From assembly GCF_902810435.1 (NCBI RefSeq), contig NZ_LR778174.1:1041501-1105500 (forward strand): DNA of 64,000 nt, in the 5' to 3' direction. Positions 29,748 to 39,572 of the stretch are shown one piece after another (position 1 is the stretch's first letter; each line of letters starts with the position of its first letter). Under the pieces are notes generated by a model. That model was not told the DNA's origin. It saw only the letters and a program-made list of their open reading frames with translations, and did no database searches. The position numbers were made by a program, and so were the translations under genes. This DNA is from Veillonella parvula (GTDB taxonomy: Bacteria > Bacillota > Negativicutes > Veillonellales > Veillonellaceae).

Positions 29748-29759
29748 ATTGCTGTTAAT

Positions 29760-29808
29760 TTGAGACAGTCCGCTGCCTATAAGGTGTAGGTATTGAATGT
29801 CTGCAAAC
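29760..29808 (+). ncRNA. Candidate ribosomal protein L19 leader
   Basis: The leader between promoter and rplS can fold: an outer stem AGACA / TGTCT encloses an inner stem TGCCTA / TAGGTA, and the CAGTCCGCTGCC stretch resembles the L19 leader described in Firmicutes. Such leaders let L19 repress its own synthesis. This is recognised from position and fold only. Confidence 0.5.
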
Positions 29809-29819
29809 AGGAGGAAACA

Positions 29820-30161
29820 ATGAACATTATTAACGTACTTGAACAAGAACAACTTCGTACAGACATCCCTACTTTCCGCGCTGGTGACACAGTTCGCGTA
29901 CACGTAAAAGTAGTGGAAGGTACTCGTGAACGTATCCAAGTGTTCGAAGGTTTGGTAATCAAACGTCAAAACGGTGGCGTACGTGAAACTTTTACAGTTC
30001 GTCGTATTGCATCCGGTGTAGGTGTAGAACGTACATTCCCACTTCACAGCCCACGTTTAGCTAAAATCGAAGTTATGCGCCGTGGTGTTGTTCGTCGTGC
30101 TAAATTGTACTACTTACGTAACCTTACTGGTAAAGCTGCTCGTATTCGCGAAAAACGCTAA
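29820..30161 (+). CDS. rplS: 50S ribosomal protein L19
   Basis: A 113-residue protein located at the 30S-50S interface. The sequence [19 protein letters not shown], the [11 protein letters not shown] motif and the basic tail [22 protein letters not shown] are diagnostic. AGGAGG lies correctly before the ATG at 29820; an in-frame ATG at 29793 lies in the structured leader and is not preferred. GC content and codon use are higher than in neighbours, as expected of a highly expressed gene. A terminator follows. Confidence 0.98.
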   Translation: MNIINVLEQEQLRTDIPTFRAGDTVRVHVKVVEGTRERIQVFEGLVIKRQNGGVRETFTVRRIASGVGVERTFPLHSPRLAKIEVMRRGVVRRAKLYYLRNLTGKAARIREKR

Positions 30162-30168
30162 TGTTCAT

Positions 30169-30199
30169 AAAAGGCTGCCGTTGGCAGCCTTTTATTTTT
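30169..30199 (+). terminator. Intrinsic terminator after rplS
   Basis: Stem AAAAGGCTGCC / GGCAGCCTTTT with a GTT loop and T-rich tail. Confidence 0.85.
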
Positions 30200-30345
30200 G
30201 CTAAAATTGGATATGAATAGTTCTATTTTATTATTCTATGAATTAAAGAGTTATAATAGAGGAATATAGAGCTGTAAAAAGATAAATATAAAATATACTA
30301 AGTATCTCTATGAGATGTATATAAAGTATGTAGAAAGGATATAAA

Positions 30346-31251
30346 ATGGCAGATTCACCTATCGTACATTGGTTCCCTGGGCATATGGCGAAAGCTACTC
30401 GTATGATTACAGAGTACATCAAGAAGGTAGATGTTGTTATCGAGTTATTAGATGCGCGTATTCCTCGCTCTAGTGCGAATCCTGTAATCCTTGAACTCGT
30501 TGGTCAAAAACCACATATTGTACTGTTAAATAAAGTTGACTTAGCAGATCCTAAAGCCACAAAGGAATGGACTGAATTCTTTACTAAACAAGGCATTACA
30601 GTATTGGCTATCGATTCTAAATCTGGCAAAGGCAATAAAAAATTACTATCTACCGTAGAACGTCTAAGTAAACCTATCATTGATCGTTGGGTAGCGAAAG
30701 GTATTCGCAGTCGTTCTGTTAGGACTATTATCTTAGGCATTCCTAATGTTGGTAAATCTACATTGATTAACTCTTTAGCTGGTTCTGCTGCAACGCGTAC
30801 AGCTAATAAGGCAGGTCATACACGTGGTCAACAGTGGGTTAAAATCGGTAAAAATCTTGAATTGCTTGATACACCAGGTGTATTATGGCCAAAATTAGAG
30901 GACCAACGTGCAGCGGCTCGCCTCGCTATGACAGGTGCCATTTCCGATGATGTTTATGATTTAGAGCATGTTATAAAACAGCTATTAAATTACTTATTGA
31001 CGAACACGTCAAATATTTTGGTAGAGCGTTATAAATTAAAAGAAGAAGAGATGACCGATGTTGATACGATTCTTGAAAGCATCGGACGTCGTCGAGGTTG
31101 TCTTGTAAGCGGTGGCATTGTAGATTTTGACAAGGCTCGCCGTATTATCTTGCAAGATTACCGCAATACTAAGTTAGGTACAATTACTCTCGATCAAGTT
31201 GATGAAGAACCGTACTATTCTACAGATGGTGAGGAGAGTCATAATGGATAA
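30346..31251 (+). CDS. rbgA: Ribosome biogenesis GTPase RbgA (YlqF)
   Basis: A 301-residue circularly permuted GTPase needed for late 50S assembly. The motif order is permuted as expected: G4 first (NKVD, residues 62-65), then G1 (GIPNVGKST, from G131), then G3 (DTPGVLWPK). The start VHWFPGHMAKATRMI is typical. A C-terminal RNA-binding helical domain follows (YKLKEEEMTDVDTILESIGRRRGCLVSGG). The order rplS-rbgA-rnhB matches Bacillus. It overlaps rnhB by eight bases. Confidence 0.97.
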   Translation: MADSPIVHWFPGHMAKATRMITEYIKKVDVVIELLDARIPRSSANPVILELVGQKPHIVLLNKVDLADPKATKEWTEFFTKQGITVLAIDSKSGKGNKKLLSTVERLSKPIIDRWVAKGIRSRSVRTIILGIPNVGKSTLINSLAGSAATRTANKAGHTRGQQWVKIGKNLELLDTPGVLWPKLEDQRAAARLAMTGAISDDVYDLEHVIKQLLNYLLTNTSNILVERYKLKEEEMTDVDTILESIGRRRGCLVSGGIVDFDKARRIILQDYRNTKLGTITLDQVDEEPYYSTDGEESHNG

Positions 31252-32041
31252 AGATGTATTTTCTAAGTTAAAAGTAGCAGATATTAAAGCTCTCTTTGAA
31301 ACTGAACAAGCCTTAGAGATTTTGTCTTTTGCTCAAGAGGATACTCGTAGTTCTGTACAGAAATTGGCTGCTTCTTATATTAAGCGTCAAGAAAAAGAGT
31401 TAAAAGAACAGCAACGCCTCATGGGTATGTATGACTATGAAGGAATGTTCTATGATCAAGGTATCTACCATGTGGCTGGCGTCGATGAAGTGGGGCGTGG
31501 TCCTATTGCGGGGCCTGTTACGGTAGCTGCTGTTATCTTGCCACCTATGACATTAATTCCAGGCCTTAATGACTCTAAAAAGCTAACGGAAGAAAAGCGT
31601 GAAGCGCTCTATGATATCATCATGGACGAAGCTGTTGCTGTTAGCTGTATTTCCTACGGCCCAGAAAAGATTGATGAACTCAATATTTATGAAGCAACGC
31701 GACAAGCGATGTATGAGGCTATTCGTACGCTCAGCGTACCAGCTGAAGCAGTAGTGGCTGATGCTATGAAATTGCCTGATTTAACGATTCCTGTTGAATC
31801 CATTATTAAGGGCGATAGTAAAAGCGCTAATATTGCTGCTGCATCCATCATTGCAAAGGTTACGCGAGATCGATATATGAAGAGCCTTGATGTTGAGTTC
31901 CCTGGTTATGGCTTTGGTATTCATAAAGGTTACTATACGGAATTACATAAAGAAGCTATCGAGCAACAAGGGGTAACACCGCTTCATCGTAAGAGCTTTG
32001 AGCCTATTAAATCTATTGTACGTTGGGTTAAACCTGAGTAA
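31244..32041 (+). CDS. rnhB: Ribonuclease HII
   Basis: A 265-residue enzyme that removes single ribonucleotides and RNA from RNA-DNA hybrids. The catalytic start GVDEVGRGPIAGPV (D81, E82) is clear, with VVADAMKLP and later aspartates completing the DEDD set and GFGIHKGYYTELH near the end. It carries the roughly 70-residue N-terminal extension of Firmicute RNases HII. The ATG at 31244 (GAGGAG upstream) is preferred over an earlier in-frame ATG at 31199 inside rbgA. The overlap with rbgA suggests coupled translation. Confidence 0.97.
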   Translation: MDKDVFSKLKVADIKALFETEQALEILSFAQEDTRSSVQKLAASYIKRQEKELKEQQRLMGMYDYEGMFYDQGIYHVAGVDEVGRGPIAGPVTVAAVILPPMTLIPGLNDSKKLTEEKREALYDIIMDEAVAVSCISYGPEKIDELNIYEATRQAMYEAIRTLSVPAEAVVADAMKLPDLTIPVESIIKGDSKSANIAAASIIAKVTRDRYMKSLDVEFPGYGFGIHKGYYTELHKEAIEQQGVTPLHRKSFEPIKSIVRWVKPE

Positions 32042-32080
32042 ATCTTAGTTATTTATATATGGGTAATAGATTTACTTTAT

Positions 32081-32125
32081 GATTCGACTATTAAGTTAAG
32101 TCCTATAGTCGTATTAGTTTTATTC
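32081..32125 (+). terminator. Weak hairpin after rnhB
   Basis: Inverted repeat CGACTAT / ATAGTCG with a 13-base loop, followed by TATTAGTTTTATT. It could end the rbgA-rnhB transcript. Confidence 0.4.
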
Positions 32126-32161
32126 GTTATATCATTATAAATTGCATATAGTTTATATCCG

Positions 32162-32210
32162 TAAAGAGGTTCCTATTGGTCACCTATGTGACTATTAGGA
32201 ACCTCTTTTG
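32162..32210 (+). terminator. Strong hairpin, terminator upstream of yraN
   Basis: AAAGAGGTTCCTA / TAGGAACCTCTTT with an inner GTCAC / GTGAC stem, then a TTTTG tail. The rest of the 293-base gap between rnhB and yraN shows nothing else. Confidence 0.7.
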
Positions 32211-32334
32211 TATTTACTTTTGTTACCTCCATAATTTACGCTACAAGTAAGTATTACCTGTTGAAAGATTAATATAGTATAGATATTAAATTCTATGAGT
32301 TATTGTTGCAGATACACCTTATTAGGAGGTATAT

Positions 32335-32733
32335 ATGAAAACGATTAGTACTGGTAAAGCATTTAATGAACTCGATTCAAAAGAACTGGGCAAATGGGGG
32401 GAACGAGTAGCTACCAATTATATTGAAAAAATGGGACTTACGGTAGTAGATACAAATTATCGAACCCGTTTAGGCGAAATAGACATCATTGCTAAACGTG
32501 ATTTAGTCTATCATTTTATAGAGATTAAAGCTCGCCGAGGTATGCAACATGGACTAGCACGTGAGGCAGTTACCAAGAAAAAACAAAAGCATATTAAACG
32601 AGCTGCTATGTTGTTTCTATATGATTTAAATCAAAAAAAGCGCCGTTGGAAGGAAATATCCTTTGATGTAATAGAGGTGTATTTGCACGAGGACTTTCAA
32701 AGTTCTATTCATTATTTACCACAGTGCTTTTAG
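32335..32733 (+). CDS. yraN: YraN/UPF0102 family endonuclease-like protein
   Basis: A 132-residue protein of the restriction-endonuclease-like fold. It shows the conserved LGKWGERVATNYIEKMG start, NYRTRLGEIDIIAKR and FIEIKAR, whose acidic residues and lysine form a PD-(D/E)xK-like site. The biological role is not settled; Holliday-junction or DNA-processing roles have been suggested. AGGAGG lies upstream. It is the first gene of a DNA-processing run, yraN-yifB-dprA-topA-trmFO. Confidence 0.9.
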   Translation: MKTISTGKAFNELDSKELGKWGERVATNYIEKMGLTVVDTNYRTRLGEIDIIAKRDLVYHFIEIKARRGMQHGLAREAVTKKKQKHIKRAAMLFLYDLNQKKRRWKEISFDVIEVYLHEDFQSSIHYLPQCF

Positions 32734-32745
32734 TGAGGTCAGTTT

Positions 32746-34452
32746 ATGTACGCAAAATTAAATGGAGCCACCTTACACGGCATTGATGGATGTATCATTA
32801 CTGTAGAGGTTGATATATCACAAGGTTTGCCGGTCTTTGATATCGTTGGACTACCTAATCAATCTGTTAAAGAGGCTCGTGAACGGGTACGAGCGGCCAT
32901 TAAAAATAGTGGATACGAATTTCCAATGAGACGCATCGTAGTCAATTTAGCCCCGGCTACAATTCGTAAAAGTAGCGCTGGGCTCGATTTAGCAATCGCT
33001 TTAGGGGTTCTGCTTGCATCAGGACAGATAAATGGGCGTAAAGCTAAAATTTCGGCTTTATTTGATAAGAGTTTGTTTATGGGAGAGTTAGCGTTAGATG
33101 GTTCGTTATTACCGACCTTTGGGACTCTAGCTATGTCGCTAGCAGGATTAGATGCTAATTATTCAAAAATTTATACAAGTATTGAAAATGGTAAAGTGCT
33201 ACAGTCTATTCCTAATTTAACTATATATGGTGGATCATCACTACAAGAAATTATTACTATTTTAGAGGAACAAATTAAGCCAAAGGTAGTTGATAAAAAT
33301 AAACAAATAAGTATCAAAAAAGGAAAAGTAGATAAACACAATGCCAATAAATCAATTCTAGGGCCTTTAGAGTCTATGCCATTAACCGGAAGCAATGAAA
33401 ATCTAGATACAATCAGTAAACCACAAGTAACTATGATTAGTAATAATTGTGTTGATACGTCTGTTACGGATGAAAGTATAACTATAAAGACTAATCAACC
33501 ATATACAGTTGATTTTGGCGATGTACAAGGTCAAGAGTTAGGCAAACGAGCCATGCTCATCAGTGCTGCAGGTCATCATCATTGTATTATGATAGGGCCT
33601 CCAGGTGGGGGTAAAACGATGATGGCCGAACGATTGCCGACCATATTGCCTCCTATGACTTGGAATGAAATTGTTGAAGTGAGTCGTATACAAGATGTAA
33701 TAGGTTTACTAGGTGATAATGGGCTAGTGAAATCTAGACCTTTTAGACATCCTCATCATACGGCAACTTTGGCTAGTATGGTCGGTGGAGGGATACAGGG
33801 ACGTCCTGGAGAGGTAACATTAGCTCATGGAGGCGTATTATTTATGGATGAAGCGCCTGAGTTTCAACGCCAAGTAATCGATGCATTACGACAGCCTTTA
33901 GAGTCTAGAACGATTACTATAAATCGGTCTCAAGGAAATTATATATATCCAGCTAATTTTATTTGTATTCTTGCGGCCAATCCTTGTCCTTGTGGGTATT
34001 ACCATGATCCTTATAAGGAATGTGTCTGTACAGAAACGATGGTTAAAAACTATCAGCAACGGTTATCAGGGCCGATTATGGATCGTATTGATTTGCATAT
34101 TCCCGTTGAGAGACCGACCCTTGAACAGCTGTTAGATACATCATCTTCAAATATGACGAGTGAAAGTATGAGACAACAAGTTATCATGGCCACTGCTATG
34201 CAACAGAAACGATATGAAGGTTTTGACTTTAATTCGAATGGAGCAGTTCCCCATAAGGCAATTAGTGAACTATGCAATATTACAGATAAGGCTTGGAGTG
34301 TTTTAGGCAATATATTTGACCATTTTCATTTAAGTGGGCGAGCTTTTGATCGCATATTAAAGGTGGCTCGTACAATTGCTGATTTAGAAGAAAATCCAAA
34401 AGTAGAACCACATCATATTTCTGAAGCAATGTTATTTAGAACTGGCAAATAA
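32746..34452 (+). CDS. YifB/ComM-like Mg-chelatase family AAA+ ATPase
   Basis: A 568-residue protein. The N-terminal ChlI-like domain (residues 1-170; HGIDGCIITVEVDISQGLP, RRIVVNLAPA) is followed by the AAA+ core with Walker A GPPGGGKT (K290) and Walker B VLFMDEAPEF, and a C-terminal Mg-chelatase domain. ComM of this family is a branch-migration helicase that helps recombine transforming DNA, which fits its place next to dprA. The stretch at about 178-255 between N-terminal domain and AAA+ core (KPKVVDKNKQISIKKGKVDK...) is longer than in typical members of about 510 residues and low in conservation signals; it is probably a flexible linker. Confidence 0.92.
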   Translation: MYAKLNGATLHGIDGCIITVEVDISQGLPVFDIVGLPNQSVKEARERVRAAIKNSGYEFPMRRIVVNLAPATIRKSSAGLDLAIALGVLLASGQINGRKAKISALFDKSLFMGELALDGSLLPTFGTLAMSLAGLDANYSKIYTSIENGKVLQSIPNLTIYGGSSLQEIITILEEQIKPKVVDKNKQISIKKGKVDKHNANKSILGPLESMPLTGSNENLDTISKPQVTMISNNCVDTSVTDESITIKTNQPYTVDFGDVQGQELGKRAMLISAAGHHHCIMIGPPGGGKTMMAERLPTILPPMTWNEIVEVSRIQDVIGLLGDNGLVKSRPFRHPHHTATLASMVGGGIQGRPGEVTLAHGGVLFMDEAPEFQRQVIDALRQPLESRTITINRSQGNYIYPANFICILAANPCPCGYYHDPYKECVCTETMVKNYQQRLSGPIMDRIDLHIPVERPTLEQLLDTSSSNMTSESMRQQVIMATAMQQKRYEGFDFNSNGAVPHKAISELCNITDKAWSVLGNIFDHFHLSGRAFDRILKVARTIADLEENPKVEPHHISEAMLFRTGK

Positions 34453-34558
34453 AGTAATTATCTCATAAATTTAGTAGTTGTTTATTTGCCAAAAGTAGTT
34501 GTTTGATTCTATATAAAATTAATGATTATATACTTAGAAAGAATTACTAGGTGTTTAT

Positions 34559-35785
34559 ATGATTAGATACGATGACAATATTTATATTGCAGGATTACAA
34601 AGCTTATACAATGTTGGAGCCACATATGTAAGGCGTTTTATAGAGGATTTTGGATCCCCTTATGATGCGTGGCAAGCTATTAAGAATGTAGAAAACTTAA
34701 AATCTTATACATATATTTCTGCATCTGATAAACGTGCCATTTCAGCATCGGCTAAAGATGAAAAATTAGAGTATATTATCCATAAAGTAGACGAATACCA
34801 GATGGATTTTACTACCTTTTTAGACAAAGACTTTCCGTCTATTTTAAATCATATATATAATCCGCCAGCCATTTTATTTATGAGAGGTAATCGGGCACTC
34901 TTAGATGGACGCTTAAATCGTATTGCTATTGTTGGAGCAAGGAGTTGCTCCTTATATGGTCGGAATGTGGCGAGAATGCTCGGCAAGGAATTAGGTAAAT
35001 ATAGTACCATTATTGTTAGTGGTGGGGCGCGTGGTATAGACTCACATGGTCATGAAGGCCTTCTGGCTAGTCAGGGGTATGGAATCATTGTTATGGGATG
35101 TGGTTTAGATATTACCTATCCTCGAGAAAATGCAAAATTATTTGATCGTATATTACAAAATAATGGGTTACTTCTCTCCGAATACCCGCCAGGTACACCG
35201 CCGTCCGCAAAACATTTCCCAGCACGGAATCGTATCATTAGTGGATTATGCAGAGGTGTTATCGTAGTGGAGGCCAAGTCTAGTAGTGGTTCTTTGATTA
35301 CGGCAGATATGGCGGTTAGTGAAGGTCGAGATGTATTTGTGGTACCATGTAATCTATTAGACCATACAGCAGATGGAAATAAATTCTTAATGAAAAATGG
35401 TGCATATGTACTTACTGGTTATGAGGATATAGTTGAACAATACCATTTAACAATGCGGGAATATTTTTCTAGTGAACATAAACTTTTACCAACAAATAAT
35501 AAAGGTAATAAAGGCGTAAAAGCTAGCGTTCAAATAGGGAATCATAGTCAAAGTGTTGATAGAAAAGGGTGCTCTATGTTAAGCTTTAATGTGGATAGGA
35601 GTGTAATATTGAATGAAATACCTCATGATCGATGTATTACGGTTAGTGATATTTTGAAAGCGACTCGTATTCCATTACAACAACTACAGCCCTTATTACT
35701 AACATTAGAAATGGAAGGGGCTATAGAGAATCATCCGCCGAGAGGCTATATTAATATGACTAGGAGTGATATACTTGTCCATTAA
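34559..35785 (+). CDS. dprA: DNA-processing protein DprA
   Basis: A 408-residue protein that protects incoming single-stranded DNA and loads RecA during transformation. The Rossmann-like core has IVGARSCSLYGRNVA, SGGARGIDSHGHEG and GCGLDITYPREN, then LLSEYPPGTPPSAKHFPARNRI and ITADMAVSEGRDVFVVP. A SAM/HhH-like N-terminal region (YNVGATYVRRFIEDFGS) and a C-terminal winged helix (ITVSDILKATRIPLQQLQPLLLTLEMEG) flank it. It overlaps the topA start by 11 bases. Together with comEA and comEC it argues for natural competence. Confidence 0.95.
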   Translation: MIRYDDNIYIAGLQSLYNVGATYVRRFIEDFGSPYDAWQAIKNVENLKSYTYISASDKRAISASAKDEKLEYIIHKVDEYQMDFTTFLDKDFPSILNHIYNPPAILFMRGNRALLDGRLNRIAIVGARSCSLYGRNVARMLGKELGKYSTIIVSGGARGIDSHGHEGLLASQGYGIIVMGCGLDITYPRENAKLFDRILQNNGLLLSEYPPGTPPSAKHFPARNRIISGLCRGVIVVEAKSSSGSLITADMAVSEGRDVFVVPCNLLDHTADGNKFLMKNGAYVLTGYEDIVEQYHLTMREYFSSEHKLLPTNNKGNKGVKASVQIGNHSQSVDRKGCSMLSFNVDRSVILNEIPHDRCITVSDILKATRIPLQQLQPLLLTLEMEGAIENHPPRGYINMTRSDILVH

Positions 35786-38147
35786 ACGATCTATCGTTAT
35801 TGACGAGCCGAAAGCAGCTAGTACTAGTAAAGATACAGAAAAGAAAAATACTAAGAAAGAGAGTACTACTATAAAGCGTAAGGTTACTAAAGAAGCCCTT
35901 ACTCCAATGGGGATTGTACGGGATAAATCTGTACTACAAACTTCTGTGCCACCGGAGCAACGGGAACCTCGCGTATATAATCCGAACGGCAAAGTCTTGG
36001 TTATTGTAGAATCTCCTGCTAAATCTAAAACAATTGAAAAATTCTTAGGTCCTAACTATGTGGTAAAAGCAAGTATGGGCCATCTACGAGACTTGCCTAA
36101 ATCTCAAATGGGCATCGATATAGAGCATGGCTTTACACCGCGCTACAGCAATCTTGTAACTCGTAAAAAGGTTATAGATGAACTCGTTTCCTATGCTGAT
36201 GAAAGCAGTGCCGTATTGCTTGCAACTGACCCTGACCGCGAAGGGGAAGCCATTTCTTGGCACTTAGCGTACATTCTCAATGTAGATCCTAAGTCTACAT
36301 GTCGTATTACGTTTAATGAAATCACTAAAAATGCCGTAGCAGAGGCTTTGGAGGCTCCACGTACCATCGATATGAATATGGTAGATGCTCAACAAGCGCG
36401 CCGTGTATTAGATCGTATCGTAGGCTATAAATTGAGTCCATTACTTTGGAAAAAAGTATGTAAGGGTCTCAGCGCTGGTCGTGTACAATCTGTAGCAGTT
36501 CGACTCATCTGTGAACGAGAGCGCGAAATCCAAGCCTTCGAACCACAAGAATATTGGACCATTAAAGGTAATTTTGAAACACCTATAAAAGAATCTTTCA
36601 CAGCGGAGTTGACACATATTAAAGGCGAGAAAATCGATATTACTACTGAAAGCGATGCACAAGCGGTGGTTGATGCTATTGGCGGTGAAGATGCAGTAGT
36701 GACAAATATTGAAAAGCGCAAACGTTCTCGTAAAGCGGCACCTCCGTTTACAACATCTACGTTGCAACAAGATGGTGTGCGTAAATTGAACTTTGGTGCT
36801 AAGCGTACGATGATGATTGCCCAACATTTATATGAAGGTTTAGAAATTGGCTCCTATGGCCACGTAGGTTTGATTACGTACATGCGTACAGACTCTACGC
36901 GTATTTCTAAAGAGATGCAAGTTATGGCTAAGGACTTTATTCTTCGTAACTATGGGGAGGAATATTATCCATCTAAACCAAATGTGTACGGTTCTAAAGG
37001 TTCTGCACAAGATGCGCATGAGGCGATTCGTCCTACATCTCTCGAGTTAACACCTAAAATGGTGGAACCATTCTTGAGTCGCGATGAACTTAAGCTATAT
37101 ACGTTGATTTGGAATCGTTTTATGGCGAGCCAAATGGCGCCTCAACAAAATGAATCCACAACGATTGAGTTGAATGTTAAAGATGACTATACCTTTAAAG
37201 CAACTGGCTCTCGTGTTATCTTCCCAGGTTTCAGTGCCGTTTATGAAGATGTGAAAAAAGAGGATGCACCTCAATTGCCAGCTCTGAAAAAGAATGATGC
37301 TGCCCATACGGTAGAGGTATTGCCTGAACAACATTTTACACAACCACCTCCACGTTACTCCGAGGCGAGTCTTATCAAGACATTAGAAGAACTTGGCATT
37401 GGTCGCCCTAGTACATACGCACCAATTCTAGATACTATCGTAAGCCGTAACTATGTGGAAAATACGAATAAACAATTCGTGCCTACAGAGTTAGGCTTTG
37501 TGGTGGTAGACTTCTTGATTACATATTTTGAAAAAATCATCAATACTGGCTTTACCCGTGATTTAGAAGAAGAACTTGATGCTATCGCATCTGGTAAGGA
37601 TACGTATGTAAAAGTATTATCTGATTTCTACGAGGTCTTTGCGCAAGAACTAGAAGATGCAAGTGATGTAGACCGCATTGAAATTGCATCTATGGAAAGC
37701 GATGAGATATGTGAACTTTGTCATAGTCCAATGGTATATAAATTTGGTCGATACGGTAAGTTCTTAGCATGCTCTAATTTTCCAGAATGTAAAAACACAA
37801 AACCTATTACAGTGGGAACTGGGGTAACGTGTCCTAAATGTAAAGAAGGGGAAATCGTAGAACGTAAGTCTCGTCGTGGACGCATTTTCTATGGCTGTAA
37901 TCGATACCCACAATGTGACTTTACACTATGGGATAAGCCAACCCATGATTTCTGTGAAACATGTGGTTCTATAATGGTTGAAAAGACATATAAAAATGGT
38001 ACAGTTAAAAAGTTCTGTTCCAATGAAACTTGTCCGACTCGACCACCAAAGAAAACAAGAAAGAAAAAGAGCGAAGCTAGTGAAGAACCTGTAAAAGAAT
38101 CTAAAAAGTCTAGTAAAGCTAAAAAAGAGGAAACTACAATTGAATAA
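35775..38147 (+). CDS. topA: DNA topoisomerase I
   Basis: A 790-residue type IA topoisomerase that relaxes negative supercoils. The Toprim domain begins at about residue 72 ([18 protein letters not shown]) with the DPDREGEA acidic motif. The active tyrosine is Y369 in [11 protein letters not shown]. The C-terminal part has three four-cysteine zinc ribbons ([24 protein letters not shown]) and a basic Lys/Glu tail. I prefer the TTG at 35775 as start: TAGGAG lies eight bases before it, whereas the GTG at 35766 lies within that site. About 65 unusual charged residues precede Toprim. Confidence 0.95.
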   Translation: MSIKRSIVIDEPKAASTSKDTEKKNTKKESTTIKRKVTKEALTPMGIVRDKSVLQTSVPPEQREPRVYNPNGKVLVIVESPAKSKTIEKFLGPNYVVKASMGHLRDLPKSQMGIDIEHGFTPRYSNLVTRKKVIDELVSYADESSAVLLATDPDREGEAISWHLAYILNVDPKSTCRITFNEITKNAVAEALEAPRTIDMNMVDAQQARRVLDRIVGYKLSPLLWKKVCKGLSAGRVQSVAVRLICEREREIQAFEPQEYWTIKGNFETPIKESFTAELTHIKGEKIDITTESDAQAVVDAIGGEDAVVTNIEKRKRSRKAAPPFTTSTLQQDGVRKLNFGAKRTMMIAQHLYEGLEIGSYGHVGLITYMRTDSTRISKEMQVMAKDFILRNYGEEYYPSKPNVYGSKGSAQDAHEAIRPTSLELTPKMVEPFLSRDELKLYTLIWNRFMASQMAPQQNESTTIELNVKDDYTFKATGSRVIFPGFSAVYEDVKKEDAPQLPALKKNDAAHTVEVLPEQHFTQPPPRYSEASLIKTLEELGIGRPSTYAPILDTIVSRNYVENTNKQFVPTELGFVVVDFLITYFEKIINTGFTRDLEEELDAIASGKDTYVKVLSDFYEVFAQELEDASDVDRIEIASMESDEICELCHSPMVYKFGRYGKFLACSNFPECKNTKPITVGTGVTCPKCKEGEIVERKSRRGRIFYGCNRYPQCDFTLWDKPTHDFCETCGSIMVEKTYKNGTVKKFCSNETCPTRPPKKTRKKKSEASEEPVKESKKSSKAKKEETTIE

Positions 38148-39456
38148 TAAAAATGTTATTGTTATTGGTGCAGGCCTTGCAGGCTCCGAAGCGGCTTGGC
38201 AACTCGCTAACCGAGGTATTCATGTAGACTTATATGAAATGCGCCCTGTGAAGAGTTCTCCGGCGCACCAAACAGATCAATTTGCAGAGCTCGTATGTAG
38301 TAACTCGTTGCGTGCTGGTAATATTGAAAATGCGGTAGGCCTTTTGAAAGAAGAAATGCGTCGTTTAGGTTCTATCATTATGGAATGTGCCGATGCAACT
38401 GCTGTACCTGCCGGTGGTGCATTAGCCGTTGATCGTCATTTATTTAGTGAAATGGTGACTAAGAAGGTAAAGAGCCATCCTAATATTACAGTTCATCACG
38501 AAGAGGTAACTGAGATTCCTACAGAGAGAACTGTTATCTTTGCTTCTGGTCCACTTACGTCTGAAGCATTAGGAGATAAGATTAAAGCCTTAACTGGTGA
38601 AACAGGCTTTTACTTCTACGATGCTGCTGCACCTATCGTAACGGCTGAATCTTTAAACTACGATAAAGTTTTTGCTGCTTCTCGTTATGACAAAGGCGAT
38701 GCGGATTATCTTAACTGTCCTATGACAGAAGAGGAATATAAAGCGTTCTGGCATGAGCTTACAACAGCTGAAGCTGTACAGCCAAAGGATTTTGAAAAAG
38801 AAATCTACTTTGAAGGCTGTATGCCCGTAGAAATCATGGCAAGCCGTGGTGAAGATACATTACGTTATGGACCATTAAAGCCTGTAGGCTTAGTGGATAA
38901 ACGTACCAATGAGGAATCTTACGCAGTGGTACAATTGCGTAAGGAAAATAAGGAAGGCACCATGTTTAACTTGGTAGGCTTCCAAACTCATTTAAAATGG
39001 GGTGAACAAAAGCGTGTATTCGGTATGATTCCAGGACTCGAAAATGCAGAATTTGTTCGTTATGGTGTTATGCATCGCAATACATATATCAATTCTCCTG
39101 AACTATTAAATCACGCATTTCAACTAAAAAAAGAACCACGTCTATTCTTTGCTGGTCAAATGACAGGTGTAGAAGGCTACTTGGAGTCTGCTGCTAGCGG
39201 TCTCATGGTAGGTCTTCAAGTAGCTCGCTATTTAGAGAAAAAACCGTTTATTGAATTCCCTAAGACGACGGCTATTGGCTCTCTTAGTCACTATATTTCT
39301 AACTACGAAGGCTCTAACTTCCAACCAATGAATGTCAACTTTGGCATTATGGAGTCGTGGCCTCAAAAAGTACGTAAGAAAAAAGAAAAAAATGCACTGA
39401 TTGCAAATCGTGCATTAGAAGAAATTGATGTTCTAAAAGCTAAAGAAAGTTTATAA
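38140..39456 (+). CDS. trmFO: tRNA (m5U54) methyltransferase TrmFO, folate-dependent
   Basis: A 438-residue flavoprotein that methylates U54 of tRNA with methylenetetrahydrofolate and FAD. The FAD-binding start [22 protein letters not shown], the [26 protein letters not shown] block (with the conserved cysteine) and [21 protein letters not shown] are family hallmarks. The start is TTG with AAGAGG nine bases upstream, overlapping the topA stop by eight bases. The topA-trmFO order is conserved in Firmicutes. Confidence 0.97.
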   Translation: MNNKNVIVIGAGLAGSEAAWQLANRGIHVDLYEMRPVKSSPAHQTDQFAELVCSNSLRAGNIENAVGLLKEEMRRLGSIIMECADATAVPAGGALAVDRHLFSEMVTKKVKSHPNITVHHEEVTEIPTERTVIFASGPLTSEALGDKIKALTGETGFYFYDAAAPIVTAESLNYDKVFAASRYDKGDADYLNCPMTEEEYKAFWHELTTAEAVQPKDFEKEIYFEGCMPVEIMASRGEDTLRYGPLKPVGLVDKRTNEESYAVVQLRKENKEGTMFNLVGFQTHLKWGEQKRVFGMIPGLENAEFVRYGVMHRNTYINSPELLNHAFQLKKEPRLFFAGQMTGVEGYLESAASGLMVGLQVARYLEKKPFIEFPKTTAIGSLSHYISNYEGSNFQPMNVNFGIMESWPQKVRKKKEKNALIANRALEEIDVLKAKESL

Positions 39457-39510
39457 GAAATAGCCTTATAGAGAATAGGCTTTTAAGAAATAGTTTTATT
39501 TCAAAAAATA

Positions 39511-39562
39511 GTAAAAGTCCTACATTCAATGGTAAAACCAATGAATGCAGGACTTTTCTTTT
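39511..39562. terminator. Bidirectional terminator between trmFO and lgt
   Basis: A stem of about 16 pairs with one mismatch (AAAAGTCCTACATTCA / TGAATGCAGGACTTTT) and an inner TGGT / ACCA. It has T-runs on both strands and lies between converging genes. Confidence 0.8.
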
Positions 39563-39572
39563 TATATGTAAT

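Noticed and set aside
32042-32334. A missing gene between rnhB and yraN
   Set aside because: No open frame with a ribosome site; the gap holds two hairpins.
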